A stretch of DNA of 64,000 nt, taken from contig CM028913.1 in assembly GCA_016801845.1 (NCBI GenBank), positions 21,480,065-21,544,064 on the forward strand, in the 5' to 3' direction. The notes beneath the pieces were generated by a model, which made no database searches, had not been told where the DNA came from, and saw only the letters and a program-made list of their open reading frames with translations. Positions 49,801-62,118 of the stretch are shown here, piece after piece (positions within the stretch are counted from its first letter, which is position 1; every line of letters begins with the position of its first letter). The stretch is from Polydactylus sextarius (Eukaryota; Chordata; Actinopteri; Polynemidae). Position numbers and translations under genes: made by a program.

Positions 49801-51358
49801 CTCACAGGTTTCTCCTCCAGGTTGAAGGTGGGAACGTGGAGGGAGCGAGTCCGAGACTGGGTCCAGTCCACCGGCATCACGTGACCGAAGTTGGTGGTTA
49901 AAGCGTTCCAGATTCTGCCAACAGGGGGAGACAACACAAATATTTCAGAGGAAAAGTCTTAATCATTATCATCGTTACAAACCACATCATCTGAATCAGT
50001 CAGGACCCAGACAGAAATCACTTCCAAAAAAAAAAAAAAAATCAATATTTTTTTCTGGATTAAAATATCGGATTAAAAACAGTTTGTGGTGTTGAATAAA
50101 TCGTCTAATCCCCAACATGGAGGCATGACAAGATGAAAATACCACAAAAGATTAAATTTTGTGTGTCACAAAAACAAGAGAGAGCTGCAGCATAGAGCAG
50201 TTTATATTCAGTGACCTTTTAAACCACTAATAAATAAATTGTTTATCAATGAAACACTTTAAATGTCTTAATGGATTTACAGTAAAACCGATATAACTAA
50301 TTGATAATTGATAAAAATGCATTAAAATTATATTATTAATAATTATATTAATATCAGCTACTCAGCCAATCATTTTCTACAAATTGTCCAAACCCAAATA
50401 CCTAAATTCACCATAATATTAAAAACTAGAATAGGAAAATAATTAATTTAACAATCATTAATAATTAATAGAAAGCAATGTGATATCGCAGAGAACAATT
50501 ATAAATGATAATATGACAAAAATATTAAATAAATTGCTTCTGGAAATTAAAACTGACGCAATGTGGATTTAGAAATTAAATACAAACGTGAAGTTTCACG
50601 ATATTAAATTATCGGTGCACTAATATCGACCAATATCGGCTTTTTAAAGCCGTTTCAGGTTGGATACAGATATCAAGCCGATATTTGTGCATCAGCTTTT
50701 TTTTTTTTTAAATGTTGAAATAAACGTGTTTTTATTTATCAGACTGGATTAAAGCAGAGTTTTACTGCCTTGACAAAACATGGCTGTCACTGTAGCCTTG
50801 TCTCATCCTTGACAGATGAAAACCCAAACATGTGGACTCCAAGACCCAGATCCGCATCCGGATCAAGGTCCTGATCCTATTTTGGGAATTATAGGTTTTC
50901 CAGCGGATATTGACGCTTTCATATGATGTTTCAGAATATGAGCGACATGTTTCATCCTCCCTGCAGCTGCGGGACAGGCCACAACAACAACACACTTACT
51001 CGTCTTTCTCCAGCAGCGCGTCCTCTGCGATCTCACTGACCGGAGCGACGCTGTCCCTCCCGGCGTCAACCTGCCGGAAACACTCGGTTAACTTCTGGTC
51101 GAAATCCTTCACCAACTCCTCCATGGACCTGAAAGCACCGGGTCCCCCCGGGGACACGTCGCTGCCGGGGAGATGATGATCATCATCCCCGAGCAGGAGG
51201 AGCTGCTGCACCGCCGCCGCCGCCGCTGCTTCCCCCCCGGCGGTGGCGGCTGCTGCTCGGCCTTTCAGCAGCATCTGCTCCTGCTGCTCCGATGAAACCA
51301 TGTTTAAATCACTCACAATCGGCCGGCCGTCGTCTACATGTGTGATGGGTGCAGCCAT
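46898..51358 (-). CDS. fez2: fez2, fasciculation and elongation protein zeta 2 (9 coding exons, 408 aa)
   Basis: Adaptor of the FEZ family (UNC-76 relatives), which links cargo to kinesin-1 and acts in axon outgrowth and autophagy in other animals. Exons in order: 51000-51358, 49806-49914, 49562-49681, 49347-49479, 48570-48835, 48347-48427, 48144-48219, 47989-48054, 46898-46914. Phases agree throughout and the last exon encodes only VLCPT and the stop. Key blocks: SMEELVKDFDQKL, IWNALTTNFGHVMPVDW, SDDEELREQLDMHSIIVSC, VIEEIEGMMQDSPD, a long coiled coil (about 243-312; SEELVQQLALRDELDFEKE), TVIPYEKK and LLTDYILKVLCPT. The IWNAL...VMPVDW and DMHSIIVSC blocks fit FEZ2 better than FEZ1. Exon 1 has an Ala-rich run coded by GC-rich triplets. 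The start at 51358 begins MAAPI, like FEZ1 MEAPL; an in-frame ATG at 51505 is an alternative. Confidence 0.94.
46915..47988. other. fez2 last intron
   Basis: About 1.07 kb between the penultimate exon and the 17-nt terminal coding exon. It contains an A-run (about 47885-47906) and a short AAT run near 47505-47524. No other exon is supported. Confidence 0.6.
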
Positions 51359-51956
51359 AGCCCGGACCGGCCCTAAAAGCTCCGGGTGGATGAAGGATGA
51401 GCCGCGGGGCTGGTGGCAGGCCTCAGCATCCTCTCTGTCCGGGTCTCTGTCCGGGTCTGTGCCCGCTCTCTGACGCCCACAACCGGGACACGAAGGCGGC
51501 TGCACCAGAGGCCGACTAGCGGTGACTCAGTCCGGATCGGTGCAGCCTGGTTCCAGCCTCGCTCTGAACACCCATTCAGTGTTAATATCAAAATATTTTC
51601 TCTAAAAAATTTAAAAAAAAAATAAAACATCCATAGCTTAATTTAATCAGCTGGTGCAATTTGAATAATTTATTTTAGGGAAACTGAGAAACTTAAAACA
51701 AACATTGTTAATTTTTGCAACAATTAAAATAGGTCAAATAAATGTGTGTAAAGTGTTTTAATGTGAGACAACGACCTCTTGTGGATGCGACATGAACATC
51801 TCCATCTATTATCAACAGCTTTGTGGTTGCTATTGGCAACAGACTCCAAACAATAAACAAACCTCGTGATCTGATCTGATCTGATCCCACTGTGGGATAT
51901 TTTAGAGTCTTTTTTAAATTATATATTTATATAAAGTTTTCAATCTCTCAGGTAAG
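51359..51956. promoter_or_regulatory. fez2-ubxn11 divergent promoter region
   Basis: The two start codons are 598 bp apart and point away from each other. The fez2 side (to about 51560) is CpG-rich. The ubxn11 side is AT-rich and contains an inverted GTTGC/GCAAC motif (51826-51840). Both 5' UTRs must lie in this interval unless one has an upstream exon. A TGACTCA (AP-1-type) site lies near 51522. Confidence 0.65.
51826..51840. promoter_or_regulatory. Candidate RFX X-box
   Basis: GTTGCTATTGGCAAC is an imperfect inverted repeat with the half-sites GTTGCY and GGCAAC that RFX factors bind. It ends 116 bp before the ubxn11 ATG, where X-boxes usually sit in ciliary and testis genes. The site is seen in the sequence; the function is inferred. 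Confidence 0.55.
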
Positions 51957-54900
51957 ATGAGTTCACCTTTGTCGATGTTGAAGAAAACGAGGCGCGTTCC
52001 TCTGCAGGGACAGTGGTAGGTTCAAACACTCAGAGCTGCAAAAAAAAAAAAAACTACAGGGAAATGTTCATTTTTAAAACTGTCTCTGTGATCCTGCAGC
52101 GGCAGACAGCAAGTACCTTTCAGGAGGAACTTGTTGAAAGGTAGGACACTCAGATAATGAGGATAAAGAACTGATGGCTTCACTGTAAATATGTGTAGTT
52201 TGCAGGAAAATGCATTTAAATTATAAAAAGCAAAAAAAAACAATAAAAAATGTCTAATAACTCATGCTTATTGTGTAAACAGTGTTAAAAAGCTGTAGCT
52301 GATTTGATTGATTTAAATAAATTATAAATTTTAATATATATAGATATGTACCATTGTACTTTATATATTATAAATGATAGTAATTTATTATTCTAATTAT
52401 TTAATATTATATAAAACTTCAGATATGGATTAAATGTTTAATACTGAGACAACATTTTGTTTGTAAAAATCCAGAAAATAATGAAAAATATTTGTCTACA
52501 GTGGCACCATCAGTTTGATCATTTTATCTAATTATTGGACAAATATAAACAAATAATTAAATTAATAATGTAAAACGGTTTGATAATAAGCTCTTTAACA
52601 TATTAACTTGTAAAATAAACAGTAAAAACTGTTGTAGAGCAATGTTTCACTTTAATATATGTTTGAAATAAAGTATAAAGTGGCTTTAGATGATTTTTAC
52701 TCTAAATATTTAAATAAAACCTTCAGCTTTGTGTCTAAACTTTATTTTTTAATGTGTTTCATTTTGCAGAATTTCAGTCGTCTTTGGTCGACGGCAACAA
52801 CGACGACGATGGTTCATCTGATCCAAATCCTCGTCGACCAAATCCATCAACATCCAGCGACGCTTCATCTTCAAAGTCAAAAGCTCCTGCAAAGAAAAGT
52901 ATAAATTACTTGTTCTGATATATTTTAAAATGATTTTTATACAAACAGAAATTATAACTCCAGCTCCGGTTCTTCAGCTGCTGCTCCCAGTGACTTTGAG
53001 CTCATGTCTGCGATGATGCGACGTGTGAACCTGCTGGAGAAACAGGTGGCGAGTCAAGCACAAGAGATCCAGTGCAAGGTGAACACACTCCTCCTCATGG
53101 TGAATGATGAAGTAGCAGTGAGATGCATCTTTAAAACAAGTTTTTTTTCATTTTCTCTTCTAAAGAACAGAAAGATCTCTGTTTTGGAGGAGAAGCTGAG
53201 GGTTCAGAGGAAATCAGGTAAATTACCTTCAACAGGCAAAGACCTGAGTTTGATCTTAAACAGAGGATTCAGATGAAATGATTTGGATTATGTGTGTGTG
53301 TGTGTGTGTGTGTTTAGAGAGTCAACATGATCCAAGCAGCAGAGATGATCTTGAAAGAAGATGCCAAGAGCTGCAGATTCAAGTGCATGAAATGGAGGTA
53401 ATCTGAGTTAATGCAGCATTTCATGAATGTCTTTATATTGCGGTTACGCCACATTGAGTTGTGTTTATCCTTCGTGCTGCAGAGCTTTCTGGACGACTAC
53501 GGTTTGATCTGGGTGGGAGACGAGGACAGCAGTGACTCAGCTGAGTACGAACAGACGAACAGATCAGGTAGACGCCTCAGGCAGACGGGTGCTTTCATCA
53601 GACTCAGAGATTTTTCCTGCTATAAAACTGCATCTTCCACCTAAAATGATTCCTAACAGGTTGCACATCTTTGCTGTTGCAGGCGCCTCTGGAATCAGGG
53701 ATTTCCACATGAACTTTGACCTGGTGCTGCAGAGGATCAAGGAGCTGAACGTCGTCGCCGGGGAAGGAGAATCTTTTGTTCAGTCGATGGTCAACGGGGC
53801 TCAGCTGGTGAAAAAAGATCCCATACAGCTGAGGCTCTATAGCAACGGCATCGTCATGTTTGACGGCCCATTTCGCTCTTATCAGGAACACAGCACCAAG
53901 GTTTACAAACTCAAACTCAAACTAAAACTGTATAAGAAAACAATTCAAACCTAAATCTCTTCTCTTCTGGTTTGTGCAGCAGTGCATGTTAGATCTGATG
54001 GACGGGTATTTTCCATCTGAACTTCAAGAGAGGTTCCCAGATGGCGTTCCTTTTGAAGTGAGTCTAATGATTGTTTCTTTGTTTGTTTGTCAGCAAATAT
54101 GTAAATTTGAGACTTATTAGAAACCTGTTATGTAGGTTCAAGACAGAAGAGATGAAGAATTTATCTTCAAGGCGCCATGGGACAAGTTTCCTGGAGAAGG
54201 ACGAACTGTTTGTGGAGGGAAAGATGAATCGTTAAATGTCGGCAGCTCTCAAGTGCCTGGTCTGTCTCTGATTATACACAAAAATTAGATATAATTTACA
54301 TTTGTGATACATTTGATGAAACAGAAACTTTTGGTTCACAGGTAAGAAACTGACCACAGATCAGTTGTTGAACAGGCTTCCCAAGGTGGTGGTGAAGGCC
54401 GGTCGGGTGATTGACATCAGGGACTCGCTGAGACAAACGCTGCAGGTGGAGACGACATAAAGCAGCTACACTCATTCGATCTATCAACACTATGTTAAAT
54501 TATCTAACAAAAACTTTGTCCAGGGTTCATGTGACGTCCAGAGCAGCGACTCAGTGATCCTCATAGACACAACAGCTCTGCAGGCCATGAAAGAGAGGTA
54601 TTCAAAAATATCATTACATGTTATTTAAACAGAGATTCTTCTGTATTATAAAGTGTAGATATTTAACAGTTTCATGTAAGAAAGGCATGCACAGACCTAA
54701 AACGTCTCAGTCAGATACAAAAGTACAATTAATAGGCAGTATGTAAAGATCACTGATTGTGGTACAGATCATCCTCTATGTTTGTACATGTCAAAAAATT
54801 TAGTAAAACTGTTCTTACCATCATATCTTAATTTTATTTGGAGAAGTTTGGTTTTAAATGGTTATTTGATGCTATAAAGATGCAATGAAACATCATAATT

Positions 54901-55749
54901 GATGTCACAAGATGGCAGTGTTCATATCAAAGATGTGCACGCTGAGAAGAAACCACTGACAAATATCTCACTGGAAGCGTCTTGTAGCAAATTCAGATTC
55001 AATATGTCAAATTTAAGTGTATCACAGTAATTGTCTGATTGATAAATTATGCAGCATTTAGAGAAAAACCAGGGCTCCTGGGTTGAAATAAATTGCAGCT
55101 AAATCCAACTACACACTGTCCGATGTAAAGACAGATTAAAATCCTTTTCTGGCCACGATGACTAATGGTTGAGATTGTGCAGATTACTGTATGTGCTGGT
55201 CTGAAAAAGTAGGGCAGGTCACCGTAGACAGTCAGGACTCGTTAGTGTGTGACGGGTGTAGGATTCAGGTCTGTGACCTCCTTAGGGAGTCTGAAACCAG
55301 TCGGGGAGATCATTATATATCAAGTGTGTTTGTTTTTATCTATTTATTAATGTAGCAACATTTGTGCTCAGGCTACAGACGTACAGCTCTGCGCGGCCGA
55401 CATCAGCCCGTGACGTCATCACTCTCAAGGTGAAGTCAGAGGACGGGAATCGAACCTACATCTTGAAAATGTATCTCTCAGAGACAATCAGCCACCTGAG
55501 ACAGTATCTGGGCAAACACAGGTGAGGCTGCGTCCTCGTGTCATCAGCTTCTGTCTTTAACAACCGTGCGACACCGATTACCTGTATTTTCTCACATCAC
55601 ACAGAGATGACGGTCTTCCTGGTTATGACATCATCAGCGCGTACCCACAATGCCGCTGCTACGCCGACGACAGCAGGACGCTGCAGTCGTGTGGACTCAC
55701 GTCAAACGCTTCGCTGCTGCTGAGAAAGAGACAAGACGCTCGACAGTGA
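51957..55749 (+). CDS. ubxn11: ubxn11, UBX domain protein 11 (14 exons, 479 aa)
   Basis: UBX proteins are cofactors of the p97/VCP ATPase; UBXN11 (socius) is also reported to bind Rnd GTPases. Exons: 51957-52015, 52100-52140, 52770-52898, 52978-53078, 53166-53217, 53318-53397, 53483-53567, 53683-53900, 53980-54057, 54136-54259, 54342-54445, 54524-54597, 55372-55521, 55605-55749. Phases close at a TGA. The N-terminus MSSPLSMLKKTRRVPL matches the human start. Coiled coil at about 85-158. SEP domain at about 228-300 (IQLRLYSNGIVMFDGPFR, GYFPSELQERFPDGVPFEV). A UBX-like fold is at about 395-475 (ITLKVKSEDG ... LLLRKR). The C-terminus lacks the Pro-Gly-Ser tail of human UBXN11. Exon 2 (41 nt) is the least certain: without it the frame would stop at the exon 1/3 junction, so it is supported by phase and by its AG and GT flanks. 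Confidence 0.93.
54598..55371. other. ubxn11 intron 12
   Basis: A 774-bp intron, long compared with the others in this gene. It has no strong repeat and no exon that I can support. Confidence 0.6.
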
Positions 55750-56188
55750 AGGTGACGTCAACATCAACGACGGCTCCGGTCCTTTAAAGCAGCATCTAAA
55801 TGGAATCCAGCCATTGATCATTTTATTATTTACATGTGTTTCCTGTTGTTGCTCGTGTTACGGTCACGAATGTGGATGCACTGATTTTTAACTTTTCCAC
55901 CTAAATATATAAATAAAATTACAAAAAAAAAAAAAAAAAAAATCAATAAACCTCAGTGCGGATCATTTTCAAGCGAGCTGCTTTTTCTGCTGATGCCTTC
56001 AGTTTGACTGGAGGTCAAAGTCGATACCCGATCTGCTTAATGGGACGAGTATCAGGCCCATATGGATCCAGTGAATTGAATAACTGCATCTCTGGATACG
56101 GGAAGCTGGTGCTGCAATTTAGGGAAAAAAAAAAACAAAACAAAAAACAATCGGAACATATTTAAAACAAAACAAAATGTCGAAAGTC
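55750..56188. other. ubxn11 3' UTR and convergent ubxn11-cep85 gap
   Basis: The ubxn11 poly(A) signal AATAAA lies at 55912-55917 and is followed by a genomic A-run (about 55922-55942). The cep85 signal on the minus strand (plus TTTATT) lies at 56189-56194. The two transcripts therefore end within about 250 bp of each other. Confidence 0.6.
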
Positions 56189-58073
56189 TTTATTTCTAAA
56201 ATATGCAAATACAAACAGAGAACAAAAAAAAAAAAAAAGTATGAAAATATAAACATCTTTTTCCCTTTTCGCAAAACATTTGAGATGTTAAGGCATGCGG
56301 AACCTGACTTTCCAAAGATCTTGTGCTACTCGAGTTTAAAGGTCCCATGAAATGAAAAATGGCTTGTGTGTCCCTGGGTGTGTTGGTTCTGTTGAATTTA
56401 TCAGAAAGTCATCATTGCATATTTTTTTTTTAAATATTAAAATCCCTTTCTCTTCCTTTAAAGTGTCAAGTTTTGTTTTTTTTTTTTTTTTTTTTTTTTA
56501 AATGGCTTATCCTGCACACGGGGCAAATATATAAAAACGCAATCTGTGATTTTTTGGGGGTGAACCAGCCAACCCCCAACGTCCATCATCAGCATCGTCG
56601 TCGTCATAGTTACGTGGGATTAAAACACGTCCCTTTGCTCACCTGTAGAAAGCGAATCGTCCTGCTTCTTGTCCTCTCTCTTTATGAAACACCACAGAAG
56701 AAAAGTAACAATCAAAAAGCCACTTCATGGGACCTTTACACATTGTTGACGCCAAAGTTTGCTTTAAACAACATTAGCACATTAATACAGCAACACATTA
56801 GAAAGGACCGAAAAAACGCTTTCACACCGAGTTGTCAATGCAAACAAACAAAAATAATAATAAATAATACTGAAGATTAATACTGTTTCATTTATCAAAT
56901 ACTTAAACCACTCTGTCGAAGCCTTTTATCAGCTGAAATGTACAGTACGCTGCGAAGTTACTCACCTACACAGAGCAGATTCTACGTTCACTCAGTTTTA
57001 CTTCACTTCATTTCATTCTCATCTACCAGGAGCACAAAAAAAAAATAAAGTAAAAATAAAAATAAAACAAACAAAAAAAAAAACAGTGTAGGAGGCTCTG
57101 CGACACGGCTACATTCAGAGTCAGGGAATGTATTAACTATCCTACTGGTTGACAGACTGAGAAGAAAAGGTCGTAATTGGAAGAGTCCGCTGCAAACAGC
57201 CCTTTGTGGTTGGTCAAAAAAAAAAAAAAAAAAAAATTTAGCAATGTGGTTGCAAACGTGACAGAAAGGCACATGTTGGCGTTGGTTTTTAGAACGAGGC
57301 CTGCAGCAGAGAGGAGCGTTCACAAAACAAAGAAACAAACAAAAAAAAAAAAAATAAACATTCAGCACGACTGCCTCGACCAGAGTTTTCTTTGGTTAGG
57401 AAACGCTTTTTTTTTTTTTTTTAGGCCTGTTGGTGTGAGAAGCTGATTTTGGTATTAAAACCAGTCAGTTGATAAAAGTCTTGTACCTCACAGCTGAGTC
57501 TAAATGTTACAGTGTTGACCATTTTAAATAATGGCGTTGTTAGTAACATCTTCTTGTGAATTCAGTTAAAAGCACAGGTTAAAATAGTTCCAGTTGATTG
57601 TCAACCATTTCTCAGAAAATTCCCCTCGGGAGAGAAATTAGGATTTAAATAAATTATAAACGTGGGATTTCTACACAAATAGTCATCCACTAGAGTGGAA
57701 ACAAAAGTATAAGACTGTTTGGTAACTGACAGTATCATGTCATCATTATTTAAAAACACACACACACACACACACGCACACACAATGCTTTAAGGATCAA
57801 GTATTAGAGGTAAGTTATTCTGTTAGCCCTTGGACAGAAATAGATGAACTCGTTGGGTGGTGGGAGTCTGAGCTACAGGCAGGCTGGAGACTTGATGTTC
57901 GGTCGGTAGAGAAAGTAGAAGCTAAACCATTTGGGCTTTCCTCTGTCCTCGTTTCAAGAAAATTAAATTCCAGTCCTCTTTCTGACATTCAGTAACTGGG
58001 CGTCGAAGACGGGTGCCCGTTTTAGATGTTTCTGAGGTGAAGTTTTCCTGCGTCTCCTGGGCGCGCAGCACAG
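56189..58073 (-). other. cep85: cep85 3' UTR (about 1.9 kb)
   Basis: Non-coding sequence from the cep85 stop to the minus-strand AATAAA at 56189-56194. It includes a TIR element (56337-56738), T/A runs (about 56473-56500, 57216-57236, 57404-57422) and a CA run (about 57752-57774). Open frames here are low-complexity and rejected. Confidence 0.6.
56337..56738. mobile_element. Short TIR element inside the cep85 3' UTR
   Basis: The left end TAAAGGTCCCATGAAATG and the reverse complement of the right end TAAAGGTCCCATGAAGTG form terminal repeats of about 18 bp with one mismatch. The 402-bp element has no coding capacity. Target-site duplication is unclear (possibly TA). Elements with GGTCCCATGA ends are widespread in fish (general knowledge). 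Confidence 0.7.
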
Positions 58074-61000
58074 TTATTGGGTGATGCAGTTCTCTCCCAT
58101 GTCCTGTGCGTAACGGTCCAGCATCACGTTGCGGAGTTCCTCGACGTCCCGACGGAGCTGTTGAGCTTCAACAAGCTTCTTCTGCAGCACCTCTGGGCTC
58201 ATCCAGTCCTCGTCCTGCTCTGCCACCGGTGGAGGAGCTGCAAAAAAAAAAAACGACGACACACGACTCAAATTCACGTTGCACAACGATAAACATTGTT
58301 CAATTACTTGTTAATCTATTAGCTGCTTACATGTGAGGCCGAGCAGCAGGGAGAGGTTGGGGTCTTGTCCCTGAGCCCTCTGGGTCAGGATGCTGCACAG
58401 AGAGCGCAGGTCGCTGAGGCAGGAGGCGATCTCCACGTGGAGCCTCTGCGTGAGTCGAGCTCCGGCCGGCTGGAGGGTGGAGGAGGCCTGGTTGGGGCTC
58501 CTCTGATCCGGATCACTCATCTGTTCCTGCAGGGTCAGATTCTGCTCCATCAGTTCCTGGTTCTGGGCCGACAGCTGCAACACAGGAGGCAGCAGCGGTG
58601 TGTTAGTATCAGTCAAACTGTCAAACTGAGGAACAATTAGGTTTCTCTGTAAACCGGGTCCGTCTCACCTCCTTCATGGCCGTATGCAGCTCCAACACAT
58701 TCTGCTCTTTGGCCAACACCTCCTCTCTCAGAGCCTGAGAGCTACTCTCTTCCTGAGAAATCTGCTCCTCCAAAGCCTGAGAACACAAATAATTAGTGAC
58801 TCACAAACATCTGAGGTGAGACTATTGAGGGAAAACAAGACAAACTGTGAAGGTATAAACACCTGGATTTGAGAGCCGAGCTGTTCCATCATTCGATGTT
58901 GCTTCTCAATGACCTGCAAAGACGAGAACTGAACTTTAAAACCACAACTTCCTACTTTGAGCAGAACTGTGAGACGTTATAAACCTAACTGTGCCATAAG
59001 GTTTCTACAGCTGAACAGACACTTTTGGACGCCCATTACTTTAATTTCAATATCAAATTACTTCCTTCTTTCTTTGCCGTTTTCTTTTATGACTATAAAG
59101 GTTGTGACTTGAGCTTTGTGAGAACAATGTGTGTGACTGGAGGCGTTTGCTTTGCAGATGAAACACACACCGCAGCTCAGAGAGCACGGCACACAACAGA
59201 AGACGAACACGCTTAAACCACAACGTCCAAAAAAAAAAAAAAAAAAAAAAAACCATCAGACGCCAGAAAAACAGACGACTTCTTGTTGGTTCAAATTTCA
59301 ACCGTCATTCACTTCCTCTAAACTCGCTTAGTCACATCAGCTTTTTGAAGCCGAGGTCATTCGAGGTCGAGCACATCAGCAGCAAAACTACGATTACATT
59401 TTTTTCGAAAAAAAACCTGAATAATTCAGGCATTTTTAGAAGAACAAACCTTTTTGAGTCTCTGCTGCTCCTCTCTCAACGCGTTGTTTTCTACTCTGAG
59501 CTTCTCGATATCCAGAGACGGCAGCCGGGCTCCGTCCTCGAGGCCCTGCTGCACCCGCTGCTGCATACTGATGAGGACAAAAATAAAAACACAGTTACTA
59601 CTGTCACTGTCTCTCTGTGTGCACACAGTGACGAGAGCAAACACGCCTGCTGGGAGGATTATACATGGTGATCACAGCCTGTATGTGTGTGTGTGTACGT
59701 ACTCGGTGATGGTGGTCAGCAGGTCTCTCTCTCTGCGTTTCTGTTCCTCCAGCTGAGCGTCTTTTTCCCGCAGCTGCGATCGAGTCGTCTCCAGACAAAC
59801 CTCCAGTTCTTTTACTTTCTCCTGTAGCTGAGCCGCCTGCTGTTCAGCCTCCAGGAGCTGATATAAATAAATAAATAAATAAAAAACAAAACAAAACAAC
59901 AAATAAATGATTCAAACTTCAACAGAACTAAAATCATAACAGACAGAATTTCACGAGGAGGAACTGAGGAGTAGTGTCCAAACCTGCTTGTTCTGGCTCT
60001 GGTAGTCCTCTAAAGTGGGGAGGTCGGCGAGATATCGCTCCAGAGTCTCGATACGTTGCTGGTTCTCCCTCTTCAGCTCTGCCTCCTTCTGACACTTCTT
60101 CTTCAGGTTGTTGATGTGCTTGTCTCGACTGCGGATCTGCATATAGAGACACATGGTAAATGGAAAAATGTCCTAAAAAAGTAACATCTGTTCTAAGCAA
60201 AGTGGATGAGAAAACTTAAAGGGATTTTTTCTCATCTTTAGTTTATGAAAATAGAAGAATCTAACTCATAATGACAGAACTTAATATTCACTTAGGCACT
60301 GTGGTTGATTTTAATCAATTACAATCTGTGAGGAGAGAAAAGCTTCCTGTTTCCTGTTTATATCATCTGAGTAACGTCAGATGTCTGCTGTGGCAGGAAA
60401 TCTGACACAACTTGAACAACTACTTCTGTCATCATTGAAATGATTCATTCACTTTGTGATTTGTTGTACTTTAGGTACGTAAGTGGTGTTAGATAAGCAC
60501 AAACCCTCTCTTCCTGTTTCTTCATCTCCTCCGCGTGTTTCTCGTTGGTTTCCTTCAGACTGTCGGTGAGTCGTCGCGTCTCGGCCTCGACTGCTCCGAG
60601 TCGCCGCTCTGCCTCCGCCTTCTCCAGGACGGCGCAGTCCGTGCGCTCGGTAAACTGAGCCCTCAGGAACGCGTTCTCCCTCTGAGCCTCCTGTGGAGCC
60701 ACCATGGAGCCACCATGCAATATGAAGACTTTCAGTAAAAGTTGTTTGGCAGTTTTGTATAGTACTGGGATCCCAGTGTCTCTGCTGTTTTTACTGTGTA
60801 TTTATCTTTTATCTATATATAAATATATAATCTGAATGACAAGATAAAAAGTCTGAGTCTAAGTTTTCACCGACCTGCAGCCGTAACATGCACATGTCCC
60901 CATAAGAAGCTCCCCGGCCCAGGAGAGCTCCGTGGACCTGCAGCTCGCTCTCACGCAGACGCTGCTCCAACTGGGTCATGTGCTGCTTTTGTCTGCAACA

Positions 61001-62081
61001 AAACCGTTGAGTCCAACCGTCATGATCATGAAAACAACAACACAGTGTGAACAAACAATATAACAAACACTCCGTGAGCAGCTGTTCTTATTATTAGTAA
61101 ATGATGAGAAACACTTGCCTCTCAATGATGAGCTCCTTCTCCTTTAACAAACTCTCGCTGGCTTTAACCAGAGCGTCCCACTTGCCCGACTCGGAGTGAA
61201 CTGGATTTGAGTAGAGAGACGGGTACTGACCCACTCCGGCGCTCATTAACTGGAACAAAAGAGATGAAAAGGTGTGTGAATCTCAGAGCCGCTTCATGCA
61301 GAGACTTTTCAACGCTGACAACTACAGTACAGACAGTTTAACGTGAGAGGGTGCAGGTGTTGACAAAAACAACTATGAAAACATTTGCATAAAGCAAAAT
61401 CTCTGCAACTGCTGCTCGCCCCAGTGATCGAGCTGGTTTTCTAACGTAGCAGTCGTGAATGACATTATTAATTTTAAAATGGCTTTACAAAGGGGAAATA
61501 AAACTTGGGTATCGGTGCAGAGCCAATCTCTCTTTAGAATAGAGTGTAATTCCACCTCAGTGACTATTTAAAGTCTTTCATCCAGCACACGGTGAAGCAG
61601 CAGCCAAATGTCAGTGGAGCCCTTGAAGGAAACATCCAGCACCGTGAATGAATGAATGAATGAATGAATGAATAAAAGTCGCATTCAAATCCCAGTCTTT
61701 TCATTATTCACTTCATGCATTAAAAATGATTTTGTGTGTGCATATTCTGCACAGTCTGGCTGTTTTTTTCTTTTTAAGGAACTTTTTAAAGCAGCAGCGT
61801 GAAGTGGCAGCAGTCACTCCAGGGTGGCACTTAGTCAGCAGAGGAAGTGAACACGGAAAACACAAATGCAAAGAGCAAAGAGCTGCTGTGCAACATTTTT
61901 TACTACAGATTTTAACCAGCCTGCAAAAATGCAGCAGCAGCAGTTGAGAGTTTTCTGCCATTAAACAAGGACTGGGTTGTCTGAATAGAACTGAACTATT
62001 TCTATAAATCTAACGACAGAGATTTTTTTGTGATTTTAATGCAGCAGATTTTCTTTGGAAAAAAAAAAATAGGACACAGCA

Positions 62082-62118
<37 letters not shown>

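Noticed and set aside
55922..55942. A-run after the ubxn11 AATAAA, considered as the mark of a processed retrocopy
   Set aside because: The gene has thirteen introns in the expected places, so it is not a retrocopy. The run is an ordinary A tract.
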